Positions 53,827-62,171 of a stretch of 64,000 bases of DNA are shown here, piece by piece. Numbering within the stretch: position 1 is the first letter of the stretch; the number at the start of each line of letters is the position of its first letter. The position numbers and the translations under genes are program-made. Below the pieces are notes generated by a model. The model was not told the origin of the DNA. It did not search any database and saw only the letters and a program-made list of their open reading frames with translations. The DNA is taken from positions 27,654 through 91,653 of the forward strand of contig DAHUYE010000043.1 of assembly GCA_027315345.1 (NCBI GenBank), written 5' to 3'. The stretch is from Actinomycetota bacterium (GTDB lineage: Bacteria; Actinomycetota; Acidimicrobiia; Acidimicrobiales; JAJPHE01).

Positions 53827-54540
53827 TCAGTCCCGGCCGGGCTGAGGCGGATGTCCAGGTTCGGTGTGTTCCTCCCACACCGGACGGCGGGGCGCATCGA
53901 AGACGACCTCGACCGGCTCACCCCGTAAGGCGGCGAAGGCGGGCGGTCCCCATCGCTCCTTCCCCGCCAGCGGGCTGGGCAGGTTGTCCTCGCTGAACCA
54001 GCCCACGTCCCGGCACTCGAGGGGGTGGGCCTTGAGCTCACCGCCGGTGGCCCGGCAGGCGAAGACCAGCGAGTAGAGGGGAACGGAGGTGAAGCCGAGG
54101 CGCAGGCCGTCGAGCACGGCTATGAGCCGCAGCGGCTCGCAGTGGATGCCCGTTTCCTCCAGCACCTCCTTGATGACCACCTCGGAGGCGGAGTAGCCCA
54201 CGTCGCACCAGCCGGTCGGATACAGCCACACCCCCGAGTCGGCCCGCTGGACGAGCAGGAGCTCACCGGCGTCGTTTCCCACCACCGCTCCCACCGCCAG
54301 TTTGGGCGTCACGTAGCCGGCCACCCCCTGGCCGACCTGGCCCATCCATTCCTGCACGTGCTCGGCGGCGTCGGCCAACGATGACGCCCCGGCGGCGTGG
54401 CGCATGTCGGCGGCCACTTTGAGGATCTCCTCGAAGCGCTCTCGTTCGTACAGGCTCTCGGTGAAGCCCAGGCCGGTCCGGGCGATGCCCGACAGCGCCT
54501 CACTCCATCGGGTCAGCTGAACAGCCGTGACCTCGGGCAT
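53827..54540 (-). CDS. Nudix hydrolase with Nudix-N domain
   Basis: A 237-residue protein. Residues 5-65 match the N-terminal helical domain found before some Nudix enzymes (LSGIARTGLGFTESLYERER). The Nudix domain follows; its box reads GWCDVGYSASEVVIKEVLEE and TGI. The core KEVLEETGI is present, but Tyr stands where the first conserved Glu of Gx5E is expected and Lys replaces the Arg. Nudix enzymes cut nucleoside diphosphate-linked compounds with Mg2+. The substrate is unknown. ATG 54540 is preferred over GTG 54567; neither has a clear ribosome site. Confidence 0.78.
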   Translation of the reverse strand: MPEVTAVQLTRWSEALSGIARTGLGFTESLYERERFEEILKVAADMRHAAGASSLADAAEHVQEWMGQVGQGVAGYVTPKLAVGAVVGNDAGELLLVQRADSGVWLYPTGWCDVGYSASEVVIKEVLEETGIHCEPLRLIAVLDGLRLGFTSVPLYSLVFACRATGGELKAHPLECRDVGWFSEDNLPSPLAGKERWGPPAFAALRGEPVEVVFDAPRRPVWEEHTEPGHPPQPGRD

Positions 54541-54599
54541 CGGCCCGGACAATACGCGCCCCGCCACCGGCGCCGGCCCGCCCGAGGCGGCGCCGCCGA

Positions 54600-56918
54600 T
54601 CAGGTCGACGGCGTGAGCTGAGTCAGGAGGGTCGCCTCCAGACGGTCGAGCCGCTCCGGGTCGGTGACCTTGCCCCCCTCGGCGGTGCGGACGTAGAAGG
54701 CGTCCACCACCTCGTGGCCCAGGGTCGACACCTTGGCCGTGACCACGTCGAGGTCGTGTTCGGCCAGGGTCCGGGTGATGCGGTGCAGCAAGCCCACGGC
54801 GTTGGGGGAACGGACTTCCACCACCGTGGCCGAAGCCGACGCCTCCTGGTCGAAGAGGACCAGGGGTTGAGCCGACCGGGCGGCGTGAGGCCGGCGCCCG
54901 ACCGAGTAGGTCTTCTCCTTCTGGGCCAGCTTCTCCTCCAGGTCCAGGCCGCCCTCCAGGGCGAGGGCCAGATCGGCCCGCAACCCGTCCCAGCGAGGCG
55001 GCTCGCCCCGGGCCGGGACGACGTCGAAGACCTCCACCGCCATCCCGGCTTCGGAGGCAGCCGCGGCCGAGAGGATGTCCAGGCCGTGGATGGCCAGCAC
55101 CCCGGCCACGGTGGCCATGAGCCCGGGCCGGTCGGGGGCGATGACGGTGACGGTGGGCCCGTCGGCTAAGACGTTGACCTCGCCCTCGGCCATGAGGCGA
55201 CGGTGCTCATCGGTGGGCAGACCCGGGGGTGCCTCCACCTCCTCCCCGGCCAGGCGGTCGCGCACCACCCGCACCAGTTCGTTGACCAGCCCCGCCTTCC
55301 AGGAACCCCAGGCAGCCGGACCGGTGGCCAGTCCGTCCGCCTCGGCCAGGGCGCCCAGCAGTTCGAGCAGGTCGGCGTTCCCCACCGCCCTGGCCACCAA
55401 CTCGGCCGTGGCCGGATCGGCCAGGTCCCGCCGGGTGGCCACGTCGGGCAGCAGCAGGTGGTGGCGCACCATGTCCTGGAGGACGAGGACGTCCTCGGGA
55501 GGAAAGCCCATCCTCTGGCCGATGCGCTCGACCACCTCGATACCGACCTCGGTGTGGTCGCCCGGATAGCCCTTGCCGATGTCGTGCAGCCAGGCCCCCA
55601 CCAACAGCAGGTCGGGCCGGCGGACCCGGCGGACCAGCTCGGCGGCGTTGGCGGCCGCCTCACAGAGGTGACGGTCCACCGTGAAGCGGTGAAAGGCGTT
55701 GCGCTGGGGGCGGGAGCGCACCGGCTCCCACTCGGGCAGCAGCCGGGACAGGACCCCGGTCTGGTCAAGAGCCTCCAACACCCCGATGGCGCCCGAACCC
55801 GCTCCCAACAACTGCACCAGGGCGTTGCGGGCCTCGGCCGGCCAGGGCCCGTCCAGGGTGTGCACGCCGGCAGCCAGGCGGCCCAGGGTGGAGCGGGACA
55901 TGGGCACGCCCAGCTGGGCCGAGGCGGCCCCGGCCCGCAGGGGCAGGGAGGGATCCGTCTCCGGGTCGGCCTCGGTGGTGAGGGATATCTCCCCGTCCCG
56001 CAGCACGATGCCGGCGTCGAGCTGGCGGTCGGGGTGGCGCCGGCGGGCCGGGCCGGCCAGCCACGCCCCCACCCGGTGCCAGGCGTCATCGTTGGCCCAG
56101 GCCACCCGGCGGGCGGCGGTGGCCACCGCTTTCATGAGGGCGTCGGCGTCCTGATAGTCGAGATCGGCCGCCACCCCGTCCTGCTCCTGGAGGTTGAGCC
56201 GGTCCTGGGGCCGGCCGGTGCGCAGGTGCAGGGCGATGCGCACCGCCAGGAGGGTCTGGTGGGCGTCGACCAGGGTGGGCTCGCCCCGCCAGTCATCCAC
56301 CACCGGGGCCCCGGCTGCCACCGCCCGCAGGCCGGCCAGGTCCCGCAGGCCGCCCTCGCCTTCTTTGAGCTCGGGCTCCAGGAGGAAGGCGACTTCGCCG
56401 AAGTGGTTGTGGCGCTCGGCTGACATGTCCCCCAGCTGCTCGAGCCACTGGGCCGCCTTCTTGCGCCACCGCTCCGAGGCCCGGTCAACCAGCTCCCCGG
56501 CTACGGCCCGGTCCCCGGCCACCAGCCGGGCGTCGAGCAGTCCCAGGATGACCTTGAGGTCAGAGTCGATGGCGGCCAGGGCGTCTTTCATGTTGCGCAC
56601 GCTGTGGTCGAGCCCGGTGGCCGAGTCCCAGATCGGATACCAGACGGCCTCGGCCGAGGCCTGGATCTTGCGCTTGCCCTTGTGGATCAGGGTGACGTCG
56701 AGGTCGCTGCCGGGGCAGAGCTCGCGCCGGCCGTAGCCGCCGACGGCCACCAGGGCCATGCCCGACCCGTCGGTGATGCCGGCGTCGGTGGCCAGGGTGC
56801 CGAGCCAGTCATCGGCCAGGCTGGAGTAGGCCCGGCAGAAGGCGGTGCCCCGCAGGCCGGCCCGGGCGAAGAGAGCCGTCTTGGCCCGGCGGAACTCGGC
56901 GGCGCGCTCATCGACCAT
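54600..56918 (-). CDS. glnD: [protein-PII] uridylyltransferase/uridylyl-removing enzyme, GlnD
   Basis: A 772-residue sensor of glutamine. The nucleotidyltransferase site is VAVGGYGRRELCPGSDLDVT, the HD hydrolase domain has FTVDRHLCEAAANAAELVRR and LHDIGKGYPGDHTEVG, and two ACT domains (about 590-660 and 695-765) bind glutamine. All key motifs are intact. It uridylylates or adenylylates a PII protein when glutamine is low. It lies 64 bases downstream of amt, but no glnB/glnK gene is found between them or elsewhere in the window. Confidence 0.92.
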   Translation of the reverse strand: MVDERAAEFRRAKTALFARAGLRGTAFCRAYSSLADDWLGTLATDAGITDGSGMALVAVGGYGRRELCPGSDLDVTLIHKGKRKIQASAEAVWYPIWDSATGLDHSVRNMKDALAAIDSDLKVILGLLDARLVAGDRAVAGELVDRASERWRKKAAQWLEQLGDMSAERHNHFGEVAFLLEPELKEGEGGLRDLAGLRAVAAGAPVVDDWRGEPTLVDAHQTLLAVRIALHLRTGRPQDRLNLQEQDGVAADLDYQDADALMKAVATAARRVAWANDDAWHRVGAWLAGPARRRHPDRQLDAGIVLRDGEISLTTEADPETDPSLPLRAGAASAQLGVPMSRSTLGRLAAGVHTLDGPWPAEARNALVQLLGAGSGAIGVLEALDQTGVLSRLLPEWEPVRSRPQRNAFHRFTVDRHLCEAAANAAELVRRVRRPDLLLVGAWLHDIGKGYPGDHTEVGIEVVERIGQRMGFPPEDVLVLQDMVRHHLLLPDVATRRDLADPATAELVARAVGNADLLELLGALAEADGLATGPAAWGSWKAGLVNELVRVVRDRLAGEEVEAPPGLPTDEHRRLMAEGEVNVLADGPTVTVIAPDRPGLMATVAGVLAIHGLDILSAAAASEAGMAVEVFDVVPARGEPPRWDGLRADLALALEGGLDLEEKLAQKEKTYSVGRRPHAARSAQPLVLFDQEASASATVVEVRSPNAVGLLHRITRTLAEHDLDVVTAKVSTLGHEVVDAFYVRTAEGGKVTDPERLDRLEATLLTQLTPST

Positions 56919-56946
56919 CGCACCATGTTGCCCGCCCGGCGGCGCT

Positions 56947-57003
56947 TCACCCGCCGATGCGGTACATCGCGGTTCGGGCGCCTCACCCGCCGATGCGGTG
57001 CAT
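56947..57003 (-). repeat. 36-base tandem duplication that copies the amt 3' end and stop
   Basis: The last 21 bases of amt (56983-57003, including its TGA) recur 36 bases downstream (56947-56967) with one change. The copy would read Met-Tyr-Arg-Ile-Gly-Gly-stop against Met-His-Arg-Ile-Gly-Gly-stop in amt. Confidence 0.9.
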
Positions 57004-58230
57004 GGGGGCGCCGGTGTAGGCGGCTTCGGCGTGCTGGGTGGTGTCGAGCCCCTCGTTCTCCTGGGCCACCGTCACCCGCAGGCCCATCACCCGGTCCACG
57101 GCCTTGGCCACCAGCCAGGTGGCGGCGAAGCTGTAGGCGATGGTCGCCACCACGGCCAGGGCCTGCTCGCCCAACAGGCCGGCGCCCCCACCCGAGGCCC
57201 AGCCGTTGGAGCCGGCCGGGTCGATGGCCCGAGCGGCGAAGAGACCCAGCAGCAATGTCCCCACCACCCCACCCATGCCGTGCACGGCCACCACGTCGAG
57301 GGAGTCGTCGTAACCGAAGCGGAACTTGGCCCGCACGGCCAGGACGCAGACCACCCCGGCGGCCAGGCCGATCAGTATCGAAGGCATGGTGCCCACGAAG
57401 CCGGCGCAGGGCGTGATGGCCACCATCCCCGCCACCGCCCCCGACGCCGCCCCCAGGGTGGTGGCCCGGCCCTCCCGCAGCCGCTCCATCAGGATCCAGC
57501 CCAGGAGCCCGCAGGCCGCCGCCACCTGGGTGTTCATGAAGGCCTGGGTGGCCACCGGTCCGGCCGACAGCGCCGAGCCGGCGTTGAAGCCGAACCAGCC
57601 GAACCACAGGATGCCCGCCCCCAGCATGGTGAAGGGCAGGGAGTGGGGACTCATCAGTTCATGGGGCCAGCCCCGCCGCCGGCCCACCACCAACACGGCG
57701 GCCAGGGAGGAGAAGCCGGAGTTGATCTCCACCACCGTCCCGCCGGCGAAGTCCAACACGCCCCGGTGATAGAGCCAGCCGCCCGGGCTGAAGGACCAAT
57801 GGGCGATCGGGCAGTAGACGACCAGCAGCCACACGGCGATGAACACCGCGAAGGACCCGAACTTGAGCCGGTCCGCCGTGGCCCCGGTGATGAGGGCGGG
57901 GGTGATGATGGCGAACATCATCTGGAAGATGACGAAGGCCATCGGGGGCACACTGAGGTGGAAACCGGGCACGCCGGCGCCGAGGTGGCGCAGGCCGGCC
58001 ATCCCCAGGCCGCCGATGAGCCCGTGGCCGGCGTCCGGGCCGAAGGCCAGGCTGAAACCGACCAGGACCCACAGCACGGTCACGATGCCCATGCAGAAGA
58101 AGCTCTGCATGATCATGCCGAGGACGTTCTTGGACCGGACCATGCCGCCGTAGAACAGGGCCAGGCCCGGGGTCATGAACAGGACCAGTGCGGCCGAGAC
58201 CAGCACCCAGGCGGTATCCCCGGCATTCAT
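56983..58230 (-). CDS. amt: ammonium transporter, Amt
   Basis: A 415-residue channel with 11 membrane helices. It has the family signature DFAGGTVVEINSGFSSLAAV, the first-helix MNAGDTAWVLVSAALVLFMT, PLGALFYGGM-like text (GLALFYGGMVRSKNVLG), and the pore His pair in the blocks VVAVHGMGGVVG and AHWSFSPGG. It imports ammonium. The start is ATG 58230, followed by a non-cleaved first helix. It sits upstream of glnD, and its C-terminal tail is short (about 30 residues). In most bacteria a PII gene accompanies amt; here there is none. Confidence 0.93.
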   Translation of the reverse strand: MNAGDTAWVLVSAALVLFMTPGLALFYGGMVRSKNVLGMIMQSFFCMGIVTVLWVLVGFSLAFGPDAGHGLIGGLGMAGLRHLGAGVPGFHLSVPPMAFVIFQMMFAIITPALITGATADRLKFGSFAVFIAVWLLVVYCPIAHWSFSPGGWLYHRGVLDFAGGTVVEINSGFSSLAAVLVVGRRRGWPHELMSPHSLPFTMLGAGILWFGWFGFNAGSALSAGPVATQAFMNTQVAAACGLLGWILMERLREGRATTLGAASGAVAGMVAITPCAGFVGTMPSILIGLAAGVVCVLAVRAKFRFGYDDSLDVVAVHGMGGVVGTLLLGLFAARAIDPAGSNGWASGGGAGLLGEQALAVVATIAYSFAATWLVAKAVDRVMGLRVTVAQENEGLDTTQHAEAAYTGAPMHRIGG

Positions 58231-58326
58231 GCGACGGCAGGGTAGCGGGGGGCGTAACAACCAAGAAACGGACCCCCGCCCGGCCCGGCCCCCTCTCCCT
58301 CCCCTGCATCTGTGATGATGGCCCCA

Positions 58327-58521
58327 ATGGCTGTCTACGCCAACTGCCGTCACTACGTCATGCAGACGGTCAGAGGCGATGAGAAAGTCGAGCGTTGCCG
58401 GCTCGACGCCAACGAAAAGCTGCCCTTCGCCTGCCCCGAGGGCTGCCTGTTCCTTGAGCCCCGCAACGTCTCGGACGCCGGCTGGACCCGGACCGGGCCC
58501 GAGGAACCTCCCAAGGACTAA
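58327..58521 (+). CDS. small Cys-containing protein, unknown function
   Basis: A 64-residue protein beginning MAVYANCRHYVMQTV with four cysteines (7, 24, 36 and 40) in the arrangement NC..RC..ACPEGC, suggesting a small metal-binding domain. Codon use is like that of its neighbours. ATG 58327 is the best start; upstream ATGs at 58312-58318 add only a few residues. It is divergent from amt and convergent with the NIL gene. I do not know the family by name. Confidence 0.6.
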   Translation: MAVYANCRHYVMQTVRGDEKVERCRLDANEKLPFACPEGCLFLEPRNVSDAGWTRTGPEEPPKD

Positions 58522-58558
58522 CGCCTCGGGCGCTCCGCCGGGAGGTCGGCGGGTCGGT

Positions 58559-58798
58559 TCAGCCCTCGACCACGTCGCCCAGGGCGTCGACACCGACGCC
58601 GAGGTCGTTGAGCCAGGCCACCGCCTTCTCCACGGCGGCGCTGTCGCCCCCCAGCTCGCAGACGATCCAGCCCACGTGCTCCTCGACGCTGGCCCGGCGG
58701 ATGTTCGGCATCACGTCGAACTCCCGCACCAGGCGGGCGATGATCGGCTGTTTCACCAGATGCTCAGGGAAGGTCAGCTTCACCCGTACGTTGGTCAC
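58559..58798 (-). CDS. NIL domain protein
   Basis: A 79-residue stand-alone NIL domain: RVKLTFPEHLVKQPIIARLV, then FDVMPNIRRASVEEHVGWIV and a last helix AVEKAVAWLNDLGVGVDAL. NIL domains occur at the C terminus of methionine ABC transporter ATPases and alone near sulfur genes. Start GTG 58798 overlaps the larE stop (GTGA). It follows hemQ and larE in one unit. A role as a small-ligand or sulfur-related sensor is inferred. Confidence 0.8.
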   Translation of the reverse strand: MTNVRVKLTFPEHLVKQPIIARLVREFDVMPNIRRASVEEHVGWIVCELGGDSAAVEKAVAWLNDLGVGVDALGDVVEG

Positions 58799-59643
58799 TG
58801 CCCGTTCCTTCCACGGTCGGCCGGCCCGGAGGCGAGGGCCTGGTTGAGGTTGCCGGATCGGAAGCCTTCCAGATCCAGGGTCACGTACTCATAGCCGGCC
58901 GCCTTGACCGACTCCACCAGCTCCCGCCGGCGGTCCAGGGCCCCGGCCAGCTCGTCCTGGCCCAATTCGATCCGGGCCGTGGTCCCGTAGTGGCGCACCC
59001 GGAGCTGGGCGAAGCCCATGGCCCGCAGAGCCGACTCGGCCCGGGTCACCGAGGACAGAGCCCCCAGGGTCACCGGGGTGCCGTAGGGCAGGCGGGAGGC
59101 CAGGCAGGCGGCGGCGGGCTTGTCCCAGGTGCGCAGGCCGAGCCGGCGGGACCACTCCCGCACATCGGCCTTGGTGAAGCCGGCCTCGACCAGGGGGAAG
59201 ACCGCCCCGGCCTCGGCGGCGGCCTGTTGACCGGGACGGTGATCGCCCAGGTCATCGAGATTCACACCCAGGGCCACGGTGGCGCCGCCGGCCTCGGCGG
59301 CGATGGGGCCCAGCACCGACATCAACTCGGCCTTGCAGTGGAAACAGCGCAGCCCGTCGTTGGCCACGTACTCGGGCCGGTCCAGCTCGTGGGTGACGAC
59401 CTCGCGCCAGGACAGCCCCCACTCGGCGGCCAGGGCGGCGCAGTCGGCCCGCTCCTCCGGCGCCAGTGACTCCGATACGGCCGTCACCGCCACCGCCCGC
59501 TGCGGACCGAGGGTGTCGTGGGCGACCCAGGCCAGGAAGGCGGAGTCGGCCCCGCCGCTGAAGGCCACCACCACCTTCCCGAGCCGGCGCAACTCGCCCC
59601 GCAGCCCTTCCAGGTCGCCCCGCAGCCCCTCCACTTCGGCCAC
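58795..59643 (-). CDS. larE: LarE-family ATP-dependent sulfur transferase
   Basis: A 282-residue PP-loop enzyme. The ATP motif SGGADS is at residues 29-34, and Cys180 in AACLASRLPYGTPV matches the cysteine of Lactiplantibacillus LarE that gives up its sulfur to the nickel-pincer cofactor of lactate racemase. Cys100 and Cys103 (RCFHC) are also present. The start GTG 59643 lies two bases after the hemQ stop. No larB or larC gene is near, so the acceptor may be another cofactor. Operon partners are hemQ and a NIL protein. Confidence 0.85.
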   Translation of the reverse strand: MAEVEGLRGDLEGLRGELRRLGKVVVAFSGGADSAFLAWVAHDTLGPQRAVAVTAVSESLAPEERADCAALAAEWGLSWREVVTHELDRPEYVANDGLRCFHCKAELMSVLGPIAAEAGGATVALGVNLDDLGDHRPGQQAAAEAGAVFPLVEAGFTKADVREWSRRLGLRTWDKPAAACLASRLPYGTPVTLGALSSVTRAESALRAMGFAQLRVRHYGTTARIELGQDELAGALDRRRELVESVKAAGYEYVTLDLEGFRSGNLNQALASGPADRGRNGQ

Positions 59644-59645
59644 GG

Positions 59646-60338
59646 TCAGGACCGGGTCAGCGCTTCGAGGAGCTGATCGACCTCTCCCAACAGGCCGGTG
59701 AAGAACGGCCCGAACTCCGCATAGACGGCCGAGGCCGGATCGAAGCGCATGTTGTAGACGACCTCCTTGAGATCGTCCGGCACCCGGGCGAAGAGGGTCA
59801 CCCCCCACTCCCAGTCATCCACTCCGGTCGACCCGGTGATGAGCTGAACAATCCGCCCGGCGTAGCGCCGGCCGACGGCGCCATGGCCCAGCATCAGCTC
59901 CTTGCGCTGGTCATAGGGGAGGCTGAACCAGTTGCGCCCGACGTCCCGGCTCTTGGACATGGGGTAGAAGCAGACCGCCGTCATCCCCTCCGGCGGCAGG
60001 GTCGGATAGAGCCGGGCCTGGCGCATGGGCTCGGGGATGCCGGCGGCGTACTCGGACACCTCCGTCATGGAGACATAGGAGGAGACCAGCTCCAGGCCGG
60101 CCGCCCCCAGCTCGGTCTGCAGCCGGCGCAGGACCCACAGGTCCGGGCCCAGCGCCATTACCCCGAGATCGGCCTTGTGACCCAGGACGGCAAAGGTCAC
60201 GACCTGATGGCCGGCCTCCCTCGCCCCCTTGACGGCCGTGCCCACGGCCTGGGCGTCGGTGCCGGCCGGGACCCGGAAGAAAAGGTGCAGGACCCCCCAT
60301 CCGACCGACGGCGTCACCGGCTCCGGATCGCTGCTCAC
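59646..60338 (-). CDS. hemQ: coproheme decarboxylase, HemQ
   Basis: A 230-residue chlorite-dismutase-family protein. The proximal His lies in LMLGHGAVGRRYAGRIVQLI; FYPMSKSR, NWFSLPYDQR and DDWEWGVTLFARVPDDLKEV are HemQ blocks. It turns coproheme into heme b with hydrogen peroxide, the last step of the coproporphyrin pathway served by hemE-hemH-hemY at 37.5-41 kb. The start GTG 60338 is where homology begins. It is the first gene of hemQ-larE-NIL. Confidence 0.92.
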   Translation of the reverse strand: MSSDPEPVTPSVGWGVLHLFFRVPAGTDAQAVGTAVKGAREAGHQVVTFAVLGHKADLGVMALGPDLWVLRRLQTELGAAGLELVSSYVSMTEVSEYAAGIPEPMRQARLYPTLPPEGMTAVCFYPMSKSRDVGRNWFSLPYDQRKELMLGHGAVGRRYAGRIVQLITGSTGVDDWEWGVTLFARVPDDLKEVVYNMRFDPASAVYAEFGPFFTGLLGEVDQLLEALTRS

Positions 60339-60401
60339 GGCCGCATTGTAGGGGTCAGGGTTGGCATGACCCCCGGGCCGGTCGGGCAGGATGTCCCGGC
60401 G

Positions 60402-62147
60402 ATGCGGAGCCGAAGGGGGTGGAGGCTGGCTGGTGCTCTGGTGGCCGCCGGTCTGTTGACAGGCGGCACCGGCCTGCCGGCGGTGGGGGCGACCGGGGTG
60501 GCGATGGGAGCGGCCGGGGCGGCCGGGGACGTCCCCGTGGTCCAGATCAACGGCAAGGGCTTCGGTCACGGCGTGGGCATGGCCCAGGACGGGGAATTGG
60601 AGATGGGCCGGCAGGGCGACGGCCTGGACACCATCCTGGGTCAGTTCTACCCCGGCACCAGCCTGGCCCAGGCCGGCGGGACGATCCGGGTGGTGGTACT
60701 GGCCGCCTCCCCGGCCCGGGCCACTCTGGCCTTCCCCCAGGGAGGCCAGGTCCAGGACGCCTACTCCGGACCCCAGTCCGCCGGCTTCCCTCTGAGCGTT
60801 CCGGCCGGGGATCAGGTGACCGTGTCCTTCCACAACGGGACCTACACGGCCTCGGTGGCGGGCGGGGTCAGCACCCAGTCGGCCTCCCCGGCCGTGCCTG
60901 TGACCAGCCCCACCACGACCTCCACGACCTCCACCACCTCGCCCTTAGGGGGCCTGGTGCCGAGCACCACCTCGACCTCCACCACCAATCCGAAGCTGCC
61001 GGGCTCGTCCACCACCACCACAACCCGGCCGTCCGGAGGCACTTCGACCACGACCACCGCCCCGTCCGGAGCGAACGGCACCGGCCCGGACCGGGCCAGT
61101 TCCACCCGGGCCCTGTGGCTGGTCCCCTCCGGTGGCGGGCTCACCTCGGTCATCGCCACCGGGCGGCGCTACCGCGGCGTGGTCGAGACCGTCGGAGCCG
61201 GTGGGGGGAACGAGCTCGACCTGGTCAACCAGCTCAACGTCGAGTCCTACCTCCGGGGCATGGGCGAGGTGCAGGATCCGAGCTGGCCACTCGCCTCCCT
61301 CCAGGCCCAGGCCGTCATCGAGCGCACCTACGCCCTGCGGGCCATGCAGGCGGCCGGGGAGATCTGCGACGACACCCGCTGCCAGGTCTACCTGGGCCAG
61401 GAGGCCGAGTACCCCGCCCAGGACCGGGCCGTGTCCTCCACGGCCGGGATGGTCCTCGCCTACCAGGGCAGCCTGGCCGCCACCGTCTTCTCGGCCAACG
61501 CCGGCGGCTTCACGGCCACCCCCCAGGAGGGCTTCGGGCCCGACGCCGGGGACTTTCCCTACCTCCGGGCCGCCCCCTATCCCACCTATGACACCGACCC
61601 ATGGTCGTTGACGGTCTCATTGGCCGACGTGGCGTCCCGGCTCAACTACCCCGGCGAAATCACTTCGGCGGCCGTCAGCACCACCGGCCCCTCGGGCCGG
61701 GCATTGACCGTGGCCCTGCTCGGCTCGGCTGGTCCGGCCACCGTCGCCGGCGTGGACTTCGCCGCCGACCTGGGACTGCGGTCGACCCTGTTCCAGCTCT
61801 TCGACACGGTGGCGGCCACCGCTCCGGCCGCTCCCCCGCCGGCCCGGGCCGGTCAGGCCCTGCCCACCGACGCCGCCGCCCTGGAAGCGGCGGCGGCCAC
61901 CCCGGTGGCGGTGAGCGGTAACGGCGGCCGGGGTGGGGGACAGAACCGCGCCCGAGTGCGCCGCGGCGGCGGTGACCGGGGGGCAACTCTCGCCACGGCC
62001 GGCCGGCCGGGCTGGTCGGACCGGGCCTGGGAGTGGCTGGCCCTGGCTCTCCTGGCGCTGGTGGTCGGGGCCGGAGTTTCCCTGGCCGGCCGGTGGCCGG
62101 CCATGAGTCTGGGGGCCGGCCTCGCCTGGATACGCCGGCGTTTCTAG
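60402..62147 (+). CDS. SpoIID/LytB-domain secreted protein
   Basis: A 581-residue protein with an N-terminal signal (WRLAGALVAAGLLTGG) and a SpoIID-like block (about residues 265-400): VNQLNVESYLRGMGEVQD, PLASLQAQAVIERTYALR, then TVFSANAGGFTA. The motif GKGFGHGVGMAQDGELEMGR, usually at the end of SpoIID domains, lies at the start of the mature protein. A Thr/Ser-rich linker of about 70 residues splits the two. A C-terminal membrane helix (WLALALLALVVGAGVSLAG) precedes a short basic end. SpoIID proteins cut denuded peptidoglycan glycan chains. It is divergent from hemQ. Confidence 0.8.
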   Translation: MRSRRGWRLAGALVAAGLLTGGTGLPAVGATGVAMGAAGAAGDVPVVQINGKGFGHGVGMAQDGELEMGRQGDGLDTILGQFYPGTSLAQAGGTIRVVVLAASPARATLAFPQGGQVQDAYSGPQSAGFPLSVPAGDQVTVSFHNGTYTASVAGGVSTQSASPAVPVTSPTTTSTTSTTSPLGGLVPSTTSTSTTNPKLPGSSTTTTTRPSGGTSTTTTAPSGANGTGPDRASSTRALWLVPSGGGLTSVIATGRRYRGVVETVGAGGGNELDLVNQLNVESYLRGMGEVQDPSWPLASLQAQAVIERTYALRAMQAAGEICDDTRCQVYLGQEAEYPAQDRAVSSTAGMVLAYQGSLAATVFSANAGGFTATPQEGFGPDAGDFPYLRAAPYPTYDTDPWSLTVSLADVASRLNYPGEITSAAVSTTGPSGRALTVALLGSAGPATVAGVDFAADLGLRSTLFQLFDTVAATAPAAPPPARAGQALPTDAAALEAAAATPVAVSGNGGRGGGQNRARVRRGGGDRGATLATAGRPGWSDRAWEWLALALLALVVGAGVSLAGRWPAMSLGAGLAWIRRRF

Positions 62148-62151
62148 GATG

Positions 62152-62171
62152 AATGGGTGAAATCACCCATT
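62152..62171. promoter_or_regulatory. 20-base perfect inverted repeat over the start codon of the lipoprotein gene
   Basis: Arms AATGGGTGA and TCACCCATT, two bases apart, include the GTG start at 62157 and lie four bases after the SpoIID-gene stop. It could be an operator or an mRNA hairpin that limits translation. Confidence 0.5.
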
